From: Sphingobium scionense
Lineage (GTDB): Bacteria; Pseudomonadota; Alphaproteobacteria; Sphingomonadales; Sphingomonadaceae
Length of the DNA: 64,000 bases
NCBI RefSeq assembly: GCF_014197035.1
Contig: NZ_JACIEU010000004.1
Location: forward strand, 186,001-250,000
Direction: 5' to 3'
Below the pieces are notes generated by a model. That model saw only the letters and a list, made by a program, of their open reading frames with translations. It searched no databases and had not been told where the DNA came from. Below, one piece after another: positions 10,527 through 19,805 of the stretch. Position 1 is the first letter of the stretch, and each line of letters opens with the position of its first letter. The position numbers were made by a program, and so were the translations under genes.

Positions 10527-11447
10527 ATGGCGCGGCCACCCAGCCGACGCCCCGGTCACAACCGGAAGGCGCAATATAGCCTCTTCGCCAGCTATGTGGT
10601 GGCGATGGCCGGGGCGGCAATCGGGCTGTTGCTGGTGGTGGTCGCGATGTTCGACCCTACCGGCTTCGCCGCCATCCGCACCGGCACGGCAGAACTCACG
10701 CGACCGCTGTCCACCGGCATGAAACGCATGGTGGGCGGCGTCAGTTCGATCGACGAAGTGCTGGCTGCCTATTGGCAGGCGGGCTCGCAGAATGTCGGCC
10801 TGCGTCGGCAGGTCGAGGCGGATCGCAACCGTATCATCGAAGCCAAGGGCATCGCGCAGGAAAATGCACGGCTCAAGAAGCTGTTGAAGCTGGTAGACGA
10901 GGACAGCAGTGCGCTGCTGTCGGCGCGCCTCATCAGCTCCTCGGCCAGCAGTGCTCGCCGCTTCGCCCGCCTCAACGCCGGCAACTGGCAGGGCGTGCGT
11001 CCGGGCATGCCGGTGCGCGCCGCCGAAGGGCTGATCGGCCGCGTCCATACCACCACGCCCAACACCGCCGAAGTGCTGCTGCTGACCGACACGAGCAATA
11101 TCGTGCCGGTGCGCCGGGCCAACGACAATGTCCCTGCCATCTCGACCGGCGGCGGCGACGGGTCGCTGGAAATTCGCGCGCTCGCAGCCGGGCGCAATCC
11201 GTTCAAGCCGGGCGACCTGCTGGTAACGTCGGGGATCGGCGGCATCTATCAGCCCAACATCCCGGTCGCTGTCGTCGTTCGCACCCAGGGCGAGATTGCC
11301 TATGGCGTGCCGCTCGCCAATCCGACCAAGGTGGATGCCGTGGTGGTCGAGCGCGCCTTCGAGCAGGTCGTCACCCGCCCCGATCCGGGTGCGGCAACCA
11401 ATAGTGATCCCAATGGCCTGGCGGCCGGCAACGCCGCGACGCCATGA
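10527..11447 (+). CDS. mreC: Rod shape-determining protein MreC
   Basis: Bitopic scaffold linking MreB/MreD to the periplasmic PBP2-RodA machine. The 306-residue protein has a short basic N-terminus, one membrane segment (about residues 18-40), a coiled coil (about residues 80-120, VEADRNRIIEAKGIAQENAR) and the paired beta-domains with LIGRVHTTTPNTAEVLLLTD and GDLLVTSGIGGIY. Its end overlaps the mreD start by 4 bp (ATGA), indicating translational coupling. Confidence 0.95.
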   Translation: MARPPSRRPGHNRKAQYSLFASYVVAMAGAAIGLLLVVVAMFDPTGFAAIRTGTAELTRPLSTGMKRMVGGVSSIDEVLAAYWQAGSQNVGLRRQVEADRNRIIEAKGIAQENARLKKLLKLVDEDSSALLSARLISSSASSARRFARLNAGNWQGVRPGMPVRAAEGLIGRVHTTTPNTAEVLLLTDTSNIVPVRRANDNVPAISTGGGDGSLEIRALAAGRNPFKPGDLLVTSGIGGIYQPNIPVAVVVRTQGEIAYGVPLANPTKVDAVVVERAFEQVVTRPDPGAATNSDPNGLAAGNAATP

Positions 11448-11971
11448 TCGACCGCAATCTGCCGCCCGTCCCTCGCCTGGGCCGCCACCCTTCGCGCTGG
11501 CGCCTGGCAGGAACGCCGGTGATCACCGTAATGCTGGGATCGACGCTGACCATGTTGCCGGTGATCGCCCAGTCACCGGTGATGCCGCCGTTCGGCCTGC
11601 TGATCCTGCTCGCCTGGCGGCTGCTGCGGCCGGAGCTGTGGCGCGTCTGGATCGGCCTGCCGCTCGGCCTGTTCGATGACATGATGAGCGGCCAGCCGAT
11701 CGGCTCGGCCATGTTCCTGTGGACCATGATGCTGATCGGGATCGACGCGATCGAGCATCGGCTCGTCTGGCGCAGCTATCGTCAGGACTGGTTAATCGCG
11801 ACCATGGCGATTATCTTCTGCCTCGCCGGCGGCGTATTCTTCGCGCGGATTACCGGCGGAGGTTCTGTGAAACTGTTGTTGGTCGCGCCCCAAATGCTCT
11901 GGACGATATTGCTCTTTCCCTTCGTCGTCCGGCAATGCGCCCGGATCGACCGCTGGCGCGTGATGGCATGA
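11444..11971 (+). CDS. mreD: Rod shape-determining protein MreD
   Basis: Integral membrane partner of MreC. The 175-residue protein is mostly hydrophobic with about five predicted membrane helices and the typical GLPLGLFDDMMSGQPIGSAM loop around residues 70-90. It overlaps mreC (start) and mrdA (end) by 4 bp each, both ATGA junctions. Identification rests on position and membrane character more than on strong motifs, since MreD is poorly conserved. Confidence 0.92.
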   Translation: MIDRNLPPVPRLGRHPSRWRLAGTPVITVMLGSTLTMLPVIAQSPVMPPFGLLILLAWRLLRPELWRVWIGLPLGLFDDMMSGQPIGSAMFLWTMMLIGIDAIEHRLVWRSYRQDWLIATMAIIFCLAGGVFFARITGGGSVKLLLVAPQMLWTILLFPFVVRQCARIDRWRVMA

Positions 11972-14052
11972 AATTCCCGACGCCCAAGCGCAAGATCGTC
12001 ACCGAAGCCACCCAGAGTTTCACCTTCAGCCGCCGGGCCATGGTGGTCGGCGGGTTGCAGGGCGCCATCGGCGCGCTGCTGGTCGGCCGCATGGGCTGGA
12101 TCAGCATTGCCGAAAATGAGAAATATCAGCTCCTGTCGGAGAGCAATCGCGTCAACCTGACGCTGATCCCGCCGCGGCGCGGCTGGATCATCGATCGCAA
12201 CGGCCGGCCGCTCGCCAACAACCGCACCGATTTTCGCGTCGACCTGATCCCGCAGCGGATCGTCGATGCCGAGGCGACGGTTCGGCATCTGGCGCAATTG
12301 CTGTCATTGCAGCCCGACGATGTCGATCGGATCAAGGAGGAACTGGACAAGTCTGCCGGCTTCCGCCCGGTCCAGGTCGCCGACAAGCTGACCTATGACC
12401 AGTTCGCCGCCGTCTCCGTCCGCCTGACCGACCTGCCGGGCGTAGCGCCCAGCCAGGGCTTTTCGCGCCATTATCCCGCCGGCGCCACAGTCGGGCATCT
12501 GCTCGGCTATGTCGGCGCAGCGACGGCGGAGGATTATAAGAAGCGCAAGGATCCGCTGCTCATCACGCCAGGCTTCAAGGTCGGCAAGGACGGGCTGGAA
12601 CGCGCCTATGACGAACATCTGACCGGCAAGCCCGGGGCCAAGCGGGTCGAGGTCACGGCGCGCGGCAAGATCGTGCGCGAACTGACCACCCGCCCCGACA
12701 CGCCCGGCAACCCGATCAAGCTGACGATCGACGCGGGCCTGCAGGAATATGCCGGCCGGCGCCTCGCCACCCAGAGCGGCGCGGTGGTGGTGATCGACTG
12801 TCAGAATGGCGACGTGCTGGCCTGTGCATCGATGCCCAGTTTCGACCCCAACAGCTTTTCCGATGGCATCAGCCATCTGGAATGGGACATGCTGTCGAAG
12901 GACGATCACGTCCCGCTGCGTAACAAGGTGCTGCAGGGCCTCTATCCGCCCGGATCGACGGTCAAGCCGATGGTCGCGCTGGCGCTGCTGGAGGCGGGCG
13001 TATCGCCGGCCGAGACGGTCAGCTGCGGCGGCGCGATCCGGGTCGGCAATACGCTGTTCCATTGCCACAAGAAGCGCGGCCACGGCCCGCTCAACATGCG
13101 CGGCGCCATCGCCCAGAGCTGCGACATCTATTTCTATCAAATGGCCCAGCGGATCGGCATGGACCGGATCGCCAGCATGGCCCGCCGCGTCGGCATGGGC
13201 CAGCGCTTCGACCTGCCCTTCCCCAGCCAGAGTTACGGCACGGTCCCAGACCCGGCATGGAAGCTCAAGAAATACAACCAGAAATGGCAGGTGTACGACA
13301 CCGTCAATGCGACCATCGGCCAGGGCTATATGCTCATCAATCCGCTGCAGATGGCGGTGATGGCGGCGCGGCTGGCGACCGGGCGGCAGTTGATGCCCAA
13401 TTTCCTGCATGGTGCAGCCCGGCCCGAACCCGCGCTGGTCGGCGTGCCGGAGGAACATCTGGTGACGATCCGCGACGCGATGAGCGCGGTGGTCAACGGC
13501 GGCGGCACGGGCGGCGCGGCGCGCATGAGCATTCCCAATGTCCTGATCGCCGGCAAGACCGGCACCGCGCAGGTCCGGCGCATCACCATGGCCGAACGCG
13601 CTGGCGGGGTGCGCGGCAATGCCGGCCTGCCCTTCAAGCTGCGCGATCACGCCCTGTTCCAGGGCTTCGCGCCGTTCGACAATCCCCGCTATGCCATCGC
13701 CTGCATCATCGAGCATGGCGGCCATAATATCCGCAACGAAGATGCGCCGATGATCGCCAGCGACACCATGTCCTATCTGTTCGATCCGCAGAAGGCGATG
13801 GAGAAGCTGGTGACGCTGGAAAAGGGCTGGGGCGGCACCCCGGCCGAACGCCAGGCCCGGCAGATGGCCGCCTTCCGCCTGGCCAAGGCGATCGAGAAGG
13901 GGCAGGCGCCGCCACCCGCCGCTGCGGCCAATGGCAGCGAGCCGGCCAATGCGGCCGCGCCCGCCGCCAGCCCACCATCGCCGCCAGCCCCCCCGGCGGA
14001 GGCCGATGACGGCAACGACCTCCCCGCGCCCCCCGGCCCTGGAACTCCGTAA
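11968..14052 (+). CDS. mrdA: Penicillin-binding protein 2 (elongation transpeptidase)
   Basis: Class B PBP that cross-links peptidoglycan during elongation, working with RodA. The protein is 694 residues with an N-terminal membrane anchor (about residues 25-45) and a pedestal domain starting PPRRGWIIDRNGRPLANN. The transpeptidase domain has the nucleophile Ser330 in PGSTVKP, the SxN-equivalent AQSCDIYF and the KTG triad at residue 530 (AGKTGTAQ). The last 60 residues are an Ala/Pro-rich tail. The ATG at 11968 overlaps the mreD stop, which fixes the start. Confidence 0.96.
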   Translation: MKFPTPKRKIVTEATQSFTFSRRAMVVGGLQGAIGALLVGRMGWISIAENEKYQLLSESNRVNLTLIPPRRGWIIDRNGRPLANNRTDFRVDLIPQRIVDAEATVRHLAQLLSLQPDDVDRIKEELDKSAGFRPVQVADKLTYDQFAAVSVRLTDLPGVAPSQGFSRHYPAGATVGHLLGYVGAATAEDYKKRKDPLLITPGFKVGKDGLERAYDEHLTGKPGAKRVEVTARGKIVRELTTRPDTPGNPIKLTIDAGLQEYAGRRLATQSGAVVVIDCQNGDVLACASMPSFDPNSFSDGISHLEWDMLSKDDHVPLRNKVLQGLYPPGSTVKPMVALALLEAGVSPAETVSCGGAIRVGNTLFHCHKKRGHGPLNMRGAIAQSCDIYFYQMAQRIGMDRIASMARRVGMGQRFDLPFPSQSYGTVPDPAWKLKKYNQKWQVYDTVNATIGQGYMLINPLQMAVMAARLATGRQLMPNFLHGAARPEPALVGVPEEHLVTIRDAMSAVVNGGGTGGAARMSIPNVLIAGKTGTAQVRRITMAERAGGVRGNAGLPFKLRDHALFQGFAPFDNPRYAIACIIEHGGHNIRNEDAPMIASDTMSYLFDPQKAMEKLVTLEKGWGGTPAERQARQMAAFRLAKAIEKGQAPPPAAAANGSEPANAAAPAASPPSPPAPPAEADDGNDLPAPPGPGTP

Positions 14053-15164
14053 TGAGCATCATCCCCCAGTCCGTCACCGAATTCCCCTGGCGCGTGCTGG
14101 GCCTGCTTGGCGCGATCGCGATCTTTGGAACCCTGGTGCTCTACAGCGCGGCAGGGGGCAGCATCACGCCCTGGGCCATCAACCAGGGTGTGCGCTTCGT
14201 CATCTTCGCCGTCATGGCGCTGGTGCTCAGCCGCATACCGCTGGAACTGTTCGCCCGCTTTGCCTTCCCGGCCTATGGCGCGGTGCTGATTTCATTGGTG
14301 CTGGTCGAGCTGATCGGCGGCGTTGCCGGCGGCAGCCAGCGCTGGATCAACCTCGGCTTCATGCAATTGCAGCCGTCGGAATTCATGAAGCCGATCATCG
14401 TGCTGGCGGTCGCCCGCTTCTACGCAATGCTGCCAGTGGGGGAAATCCGCCGCTGGAACGCCATCTGGCCTGCGCTGGTGCTGATCGGCGTTCCCTGGGC
14501 GCTGGTGCTGGTCCAGCCGGATTTGGGCACTGCCACGATGATTCTGGCAGGGGGCATCACCGTCATGTTCCTGGCCGGCCTGCCGCTGCGCCTGTTCATC
14601 GGCTCCGGCCTCACCGTCGCCGCGATCATCCCGATCGCCTTCAGCTTCCTGCACGATTATCAGCAGAAGCGCGTCCTGATCTTCATGGACCCGGAAAGCG
14701 ATCCGCTGGGCGCGGGCTATCATATCAGCCAGTCGAAGATCGCGATCGGATCGGGCGGCATCTGGGGCAAGGGCTTCCTCCAGGGTACGCAGAGCCATCT
14801 CCAATATCTGCCCGAAGGCCATACCGACTTCGTCTTCGCCACCATGGCGGAAGAATGGGGCATGGCCGGCGGCGTATTCCTGATCGGCGCCTTCATGCTG
14901 CTGTTCCGCTGGGGTATCCGCGTGTCGCTGCGCACGCCGGACAAGTTCGCGCGACTGGTCGCGGCGGGCCTGACCACCACCATCTTCTTCTACATGGCGA
15001 TCAACCTGATGATGGTGATGGGCCTGGCCCCCGTGGTGGGCATACCCCTGCCCTTCATGTCCTATGGCGGATCGTCGATGCTGACGGTCATGCTGTGCGT
15101 GGGCATCATCATGTCTATCGACCGCTCCACCCGCCGAGCGACACGCGTCGGCAACTGGGCCTGA
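14052..15164 (+). CDS. rodA: Rod shape-determining protein RodA (SEDS glycosyltransferase)
   Basis: SEDS-family peptidoglycan polymerase of the elongasome. The 370-residue protein has about ten membrane segments. It carries the family motifs GSQRWINLGF near residue 95, MQLQPSEFMKP, VLVQPDLGTA and the C-terminal PFMSYGGSSM. Its ATG shares a base with the mrdA stop (TAATG). No clear terminator follows before the tRNA genes 120 bp away. Confidence 0.97.
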   Translation: MSIIPQSVTEFPWRVLGLLGAIAIFGTLVLYSAAGGSITPWAINQGVRFVIFAVMALVLSRIPLELFARFAFPAYGAVLISLVLVELIGGVAGGSQRWINLGFMQLQPSEFMKPIIVLAVARFYAMLPVGEIRRWNAIWPALVLIGVPWALVLVQPDLGTATMILAGGITVMFLAGLPLRLFIGSGLTVAAIIPIAFSFLHDYQQKRVLIFMDPESDPLGAGYHISQSKIAIGSGGIWGKGFLQGTQSHLQYLPEGHTDFVFATMAEEWGMAGGVFLIGAFMLLFRWGIRVSLRTPDKFARLVAAGLTTTIFFYMAINLMMVMGLAPVVGIPLPFMSYGGSSMLTVMLCVGIIMSIDRSTRRATRVGNWA

Positions 15165-15285
15165 ACCGACGTCTCGAGAAAAAATTGTGCGATAACGCAA
15201 TTTACTGTTTGCAGAATCAAATGTGACTGCTAACAGCCCGCCCACACCGAAGCGATCAGCCACCAAAACTGACCGACATCGGAAC

Positions 15286-15361
<76 letters not shown>

Positions 15362-15420
15362 AATCCTGCATCGGCCTGATGCAGGGTCGATCCCCCGGCG
15401 GATCGCTTATAGGCCAGTGT
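15362..15420 (+). other. tRNA spacer with hairpin
   Basis: The 59-bp spacer holds an 8-bp stem (CCTGCATC at 15365-15372, GATGCAGG at 15378-15385) with no U-tract. It is more likely a processing or spacer structure within a co-transcribed tRNA pair than a terminator. Confidence 0.4.
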
Positions 15421-15496
<76 letters not shown>

Positions 15497-15809
15497 TCCC
15501 CTTCCCAAGTGATCGATATTCCAACAGTAGCTTAGTACGCCCGAGTGAACGGATACCGGCCTTAACTTCGCACTTTTCCTGCACATTCTGATATCTTTGT
15601 GCGACGGCGGGAAAGAAAATTTCCGGCACCCACTCCTCTGCTCGATTTTCTGCCTAGCATGTCGACGGCATTGCAGGACAGATCAGAGCCAATGAGCGGA
15701 ACCGCTTGCAGCGGCGCACAAGGCCCACCAGAGCCACATCGGCAACATAGAGAGACGAGGGGGCCAAAGAGGCCCCAATGGCGCTCACAGGAGCGCTAAA
15801 CGCTTCAAA
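15497..15809. other. Gene-poor gap with two small hairpins
   Basis: This 313-bp stretch is AT-richer than its neighbours and holds no convincing gene. Two successive stems lie at the right end: GGGGCC-AAAGA-GGCCCC (15760-15776) and GCGCTC-ACAG-GAGCGC (15781-15796). They may end the tRNA transcript or csaA transcription from the other side, but neither has a U-run. Confidence 0.5.
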
Positions 15810-16181
15810 TCAAAAGAGCCGCGATCCGTTGGGCACGGGCTTGTCGGGCGCGAACAGCATGACGGCGCCAGCCGCGTCGGCGAAGCCCAGGGTCAGCACT
15901 TCCGACATGAACTTGCCGATCTGGCGCGGCGGGAAATTGACGACGGCGGCGACCTGGCGACCGGGCAGGTCTTCCAATGCATGGTTTTCGGTGATTTGAG
16001 CGCTCGATTTCTTCTGGCCGATTGCCGGGCCGAAATCGATCAGCAGTTTGTAGGCGGGCTTGCGCGCCTCCGGATAGGGTTCGGCCGCAACGATCGTGCC
16101 GACGCGGATATCCACTTTGAGGAAATCGTCGAAGCCGATCGGGTCGACGGCGGGGGCGCTGGGGTCGTGGGTCAGGTGCAT
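15810..16181 (-). CDS. csaA: CsaA-like tRNA-binding / chaperone protein
   Basis: Stand-alone tRNA-binding OB-fold protein of the CsaA type. With the ATG at 16181 (AGGAGA about 9 nt upstream) the protein is 123 residues, slightly longer than the roughly 110 of Bacillus CsaA. The OB-fold is recognisable from FLKVDIRVGTIVAAEPYPEA, then KLLIDFGP, GRQVAAVVNFPPRQIG and the final VPNGSRLF. CsaA proteins bind tRNA-like structures and show export-chaperone activity; the role here is inferred from family. An upstream in-frame start at 16289 would run into a repeat and is rejected. Confidence 0.88.
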   Translation of the reverse strand: MHLTHDPSAPAVDPIGFDDFLKVDIRVGTIVAAEPYPEARKPAYKLLIDFGPAIGQKKSSAQITENHALEDLPGRQVAAVVNFPPRQIGKFMSEVLTLGFADAAGAVMLFAPDKPVPNGSRLF

Positions 16182-16196
16182 GCGGGCGTCTCCTGC

Positions 16197-16320
16197 TCCT
16201 CCCCGCTGGCGGGGAGGTGTCGGCAAAGCCGACGGAGGGGGCGTGCCGCAAACGCAAAGCCGCGTCCAGAGGCATCCCCCCTCCACCACTTCGTGGTCCC
16301 CCTCCCCGCTCCGGGGAGGA
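16197..16320. repeat. Intergenic inverted repeat (family D), csaA-pccA gap
   Basis: The outer arms TCCTCCCCGC...GGCGGGGAGG (16197 on) and CCCCTCCCCGCTCCGGGGAGG (to 16320) are joined by inner palindromes GTCGGCAAAGCCGAC and CCACCACTTCGTGG. Related copies are at 30258, 31796 and 55898. It separates csaA from pccA. Confidence 0.8.
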
Positions 16321-16324
16321 ATGC

Positions 16325-18325
16325 TTACTCCAGTTCGAGGATCACCGCGTCCACCGGCAGGCTCTCGCCCTGGGCGGCCGACACGCTCTTCACCGTGCCC
16401 GCCTTGCCGGCGCGCAGGATATTTTCCATCTTCATCGCCTCGATCACGGCGAGCGGCTGGCCGATCTCGACCTTGTCGCCCTGCTTGACGTTGAGCGCGA
16501 CCAGCAGGCCGGGCATCGGGCAGATGAGGAACTTGGAGAGATCTGGCGGGATTTTCTCGATCATATGCGCGGCATAGGGCGCAGCATGGGCCGGCAATAT
16601 GCGCAGCTTGTGGCTGGCGCCATGCGCCGTTAGCACGAAGCCCGACCGCATCGGCGCGATCCGCACCGCCAGCTGCTCCTCGCCAAATTCCGCCTCGATC
16701 AGGCGATCGCCCGGCGTATATTCCAGCGCCATGTCGATTGCTTCGCCATCGACCGTCACCTCGTCGCCGTCGATCACCACGTCATGGATTGCGTCGCCGA
16801 TCTTCACCTGCCAGCCGGTCGGGGGGCTGAGGCGCTTGCCAAGCTGCCCGTCGATGCGGCGGGCGCGGTCGGCCTGAGCCATGGCAGCGAAGGCACCGAT
16901 CGCCGACAGGCGCTGGAGCAATTCCGGTGACGCAGGCGCGCCATGGAAGCCCTCGGGATATTCCTCGGCGATGAAGCCGGTGGTGATGTTGCCGGAGCGG
17001 AAGCGCTCATGCTGCATCAGGGCGGAAACGAAATCGATATTATGGCCCGGCCCCTCGATCTCGAACTTGTCGAGCGCCTCGATCTGCTTGTCGATGGCTT
17101 CGAGGCGCGTAGGCGCCCAGGTGATGAGCTTGGCGATCATCGGGTCGTAGAAGATCGACACCTCGCCGCCTTCCTGCACGCCGTCGTCCACGCGGATCAG
17201 TGCGCCGCTCTCATCCGTGCCGGTTTCGGGCGGATTGTAGCGGATCAGGCGGCCCGTCGACGGCAGGAAGCCGCGATAGGGGTCTTCGGCATAGACGCGG
17301 TTTTCGATCGACCAGCCGTTGATCTTCACATCGGCCTGACCGAAGCTCAGCGCCTCGCCATTGGCGACGCGGATCATCTGCTCGACCAGATCGACGCCGG
17401 TGATTTCCTCGGTGACGGGATGTTCGACCTGAAGCCGCGTGTTCATTTCCAGGAAGTAGAAGCCGTCGCCGGTCTTGTCCTCGCCGCTGACGATCAGTTC
17501 GACCGTGCCGGCGCTGAAATAGCCGACCGCGCGCGCGAGGGCGACGCACTGCTCACCCATCTTCTTGCGCATCTCCGGCGACACGAAGTGCGACGGTGCT
17601 TCCTCGACCACCTTCTGATGACGGCGCTGGATCGAACATTCGCGTTCATTCAGGTAGACGATATTGCCATGCTGGTCGCCCAGCACCTGAATTTCGATAT
17701 GGCGCGGGCTTTCGATGAACTTCTCGATGAAGACGCGATCATCGCCGAAGCTGTTCAGCCCCTCGCGCTTGGTCGCCTCAAAGCCTTCGCGGACATCCTG
17801 CTCGGAGTAGGCAAGGCGCATCCCCTTGCCGCCGCCGCCGGCCGATGCCTTCATCATCACCGGATAGCCGATCTCGTTGGAGATCTTCACGGCATGTTCG
17901 GTGTCGTCGATGACGCCGACATAGCCGGGCACGACATTGACGCCGGCTTCCATCGCCAGCTTCTTGGACTCGATCTTGTCGCCCATGGCCGCGATGGCGT
18001 TGGCGGGTGGGCCGACGAAGATGATGCCCTCGGCGTCCAGCGCCTTGCGGAAGCTTTCGCGCTCGGAGAGGAAGCCATAGCCCGGATGCACGGCATCGGC
18101 GCCGGTGGCCTTACACGCCTCGATGATCTTGTCGGCCACCAGATAGGATTGGGCGGCGGGCGGCGGACCGATATGGACGGCTTCATCCGCCATCAGCACA
18201 TGCGGCGCGCGGGCGTCGGCATCGGAATAGACCGCGACGGTCTTGATGCCCATTTTCTTGGCCGTGCGCATGACACGACACGCAATTTCGCCACGGTTCG
18301 CGATCAGGATCTTGGTGATTGCCAT
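16325..18325 (-). CDS. pccA: Propionyl-CoA carboxylase alpha subunit (biotin carboxylase + biotin carrier)
   Basis: Carboxylates its own biotin, which PccB then uses to turn propionyl-CoA into methylmalonyl-CoA. The 666-residue protein contains the biotin carboxylase ATP-grasp domain (residues 1-450: KILIANRGEIACRVMRTA, the ATP loop KASAGGGGKGMR, RECSIQRRHQKVVEEAP, FLEMNTRLQVEHPVTE). A linker/BT region follows, then the C-terminal biotinyl domain with Lys632 in IEAMKMEN. Pairing with pccB, mce and scpA indicates propionyl-CoA rather than acetyl- or methylcrotonyl-CoA as substrate (inference from context). Confidence 0.95.
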   Translation of the reverse strand: MAITKILIANRGEIACRVMRTAKKMGIKTVAVYSDADARAPHVLMADEAVHIGPPPAAQSYLVADKIIEACKATGADAVHPGYGFLSERESFRKALDAEGIIFVGPPANAIAAMGDKIESKKLAMEAGVNVVPGYVGVIDDTEHAVKISNEIGYPVMMKASAGGGGKGMRLAYSEQDVREGFEATKREGLNSFGDDRVFIEKFIESPRHIEIQVLGDQHGNIVYLNERECSIQRRHQKVVEEAPSHFVSPEMRKKMGEQCVALARAVGYFSAGTVELIVSGEDKTGDGFYFLEMNTRLQVEHPVTEEITGVDLVEQMIRVANGEALSFGQADVKINGWSIENRVYAEDPYRGFLPSTGRLIRYNPPETGTDESGALIRVDDGVQEGGEVSIFYDPMIAKLITWAPTRLEAIDKQIEALDKFEIEGPGHNIDFVSALMQHERFRSGNITTGFIAEEYPEGFHGAPASPELLQRLSAIGAFAAMAQADRARRIDGQLGKRLSPPTGWQVKIGDAIHDVVIDGDEVTVDGEAIDMALEYTPGDRLIEAEFGEEQLAVRIAPMRSGFVLTAHGASHKLRILPAHAAPYAAHMIEKIPPDLSKFLICPMPGLLVALNVKQGDKVEIGQPLAVIEAMKMENILRAGKAGTVKSVSAAQGESLPVDAVILELE

Positions 18326-18343
18326 TTCAGTCCTTGCCCTTTT

Positions 18344-18667
18344 TTATTTGCTGGCAGCTCTTTGCTCTAGGATCTTTTCTTCGACGCTTTTGCGATAAGC
18401 GCTGGCTTCGAGAGCGACATATGAAGCAGCCATATATTTCGCTTCATCAGGCTCGATACCGTTCATCAAGTTTGCGTCTGCAATTTCAGCGACTACCCAT
18501 CGATCGAATTTGTCGCGGCATTCAATTTCCGCGATTTCAACGGTTATCGCTGGACCTACATTACGTCTGGACAGTTCAATCGCAGTTTGAGTGACGCACG
18601 ATTTCCATTCATCACGCAGGTTCAGCAACTGCCCGCCAGCAGCCAAAAGAAGGACCGAAAATATCAT
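18344..18667 (-). CDS. Small predicted secreted protein inside the propionate operon
   Basis: I do not recognise this family. From the ATG at 18667 the product is 107 residues and starts MIFSVLLLAAGGQLLNL, a likely signal sequence or single membrane anchor. The rest is charged and has two cysteines (SCVTQTA and IECRDKFDRW). It sits between bioB and pccA, 18 bp before pccA, on the same strand. Its base composition is clearly more AT-rich than either neighbour. The first 15 codons of a longer reading (start 18712) overlap a repeat and are not credible. Confidence 0.6.
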   Translation of the reverse strand: MIFSVLLLAAGGQLLNLRDEWKSCVTQTAIELSRRNVGPAITVEIAEIECRDKFDRWVVAEIADANLMNGIEPDEAKYMAASYVALEASAYRKSVEEKILEQRAASK

Positions 18668-18687
18668 CACAAAGTGCAATCCACCTT

Positions 18688-18775
18688 CGTCATGCCGGAC
18701 TCGATCCGGCATCCCGCTTTCTTTCCGCGCGACGGCAAAGAAGAAGCGGGACCCCGGATTAAATCCGGGGTGACG
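18688..18775. repeat. Intergenic inverted repeat (family C), within propionate operon
   Basis: CGTCATGCCGGACTCGATCC at 18688 is mirrored by CCGGATTAAATCCGGGGTGACG ending 18775, with AGCGGGA/TCCCGCT pieces between. It separates bioB from the small secreted-protein gene. Confidence 0.8.
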
Positions 18776-18791
18776 AAGGCGGGCGCGAATT

Positions 18792-19805
18792 TCACTCAGC
18801 CGCCTCCAGTTCGACCTTCACTTCGGCCTGCATCGGCACGACGCCCAGCTTCGCGAACAGCGCCGCGTCGGCATTGTCGCCGGCATTGGCGGTGGTCAGC
18901 AGCTTGTCGCCGGTGAAGATGCTGTTCGCGCCGGCCATGAAGCAGAGCGCCTGGCAGCTATCCGACATGCTCTCGCGGCCCGCAGACAGGCGCACCATAC
19001 TTTCGGGCATCACGATCCGCGCGACCGCGACCGTGCGGACGAACTCGATCTCGTCGATCTTGGCGAGCGGGGTATCGGCCAGCATATTGCCCAGCACGGT
19101 GCCCTTGACCGGGACCAGCGCGTTGATCGGTACGCTCTGTGGATGGACCGGCAACACAGCCAGCGCGTGGAGGAAGCCGACGCGGTCCTCGCGCGCCTCG
19201 CCCATGCCGACGATGCCGCCCGAGCACACGTTGATGCCCGAATTGCGGACATTTTCCAGCGTCACCAGCCGGTCGTCGAAGGTCCGGGTGGTGATGACCT
19301 TCTCATAATGTTCGGGCGAAGTGTCGATATTATGGTTGTAATAATCGAGACCTGCGTCCGCCAAGGTCTTGGCCTGCTTTTCGTCCAGCATCCCCAGCGT
19401 CATGCAGGTTTCCATGCCCATCTGGCGCACGCCCTTCACCATCTCGACGATGGCGGGCATGTCGCGATCCTTGGGGTTGCGCCAGGCCGCGCCCATGCAG
19501 AAGCGCGAGCTGCCCGCGTCCTTTGCCTGCGCCGCTGCCTGCATCACCGCCTGCACGCTCATCAGCTTTTCGGCCTTCAGGCCGCTCTCCGCCGAGGCCG
19601 ACTGGTTGCAGTAGCCGCAATCCTCCGGGCAGCCGCCGGTCTTGATCGACAGCAGGGTGGACAGTTGCACCTCGTTACGCGGGAAGTTGGCGCGGTGGAT
19701 CGACTGCGCTTCGAACATCAGGTCGCCAAACGGCAGGTCGAACAGCGCGGCGATTTCCTCGCGCGTCCAGTCGTTGCGGGCGGTCAGGGTGCAGGGGGTA
19801 TTCAT
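18792..19805 (-). CDS. bioB: Biotin synthase
   Basis: Radical-SAM enzyme that inserts sulfur into dethiobiotin. The 337-residue protein has the cluster-binding motif CPEDCGYC (Cys59, Cys63, Cys66), then [20 protein letters not shown] and the conserved SAGRESMSD region with an Arg ligand of the second cluster. Its ATG begins immediately after the scpA stop codon with no intervening base, so it is translationally coupled to the mutase. No other bio genes are nearby; the placement suggests matching of biotin supply to PccA demand. Confidence 0.96.
   Translation of the reverse strand: MNTPCTLTARNDWTREEIAALFDLPFGDLMFEAQSIHRANFPRNEVQLSTLLSIKTGGCPEDCGYCNQSASAESGLKAEKLMSVQAVMQAAAQAKDAGSSRFCMGAAWRNPKDRDMPAIVEMVKGVRQMGMETCMTLGMLDEKQAKTLADAGLDYYNHNIDTSPEHYEKVITTRTFDDRLVTLENVRNSGINVCSGGIVGMGEAREDRVGFLHALAVLPVHPQSVPINALVPVKGTVLGNMLADTPLAKIDEIEFVRTVAVARIVMPESMVRLSAGRESMSDSCQALCFMAGANSIFTGDKLLTTANAGDNADAALFAKLGVVPMQAEVKVELEAAE

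Noticed and set aside
15599..15799. Plus-strand 66-codon frame between tRNA and csaA
   Set aside because: No ribosome-binding site, low-complexity Arg/Pro-rich product, and it covers the hairpins at 15760-15796.
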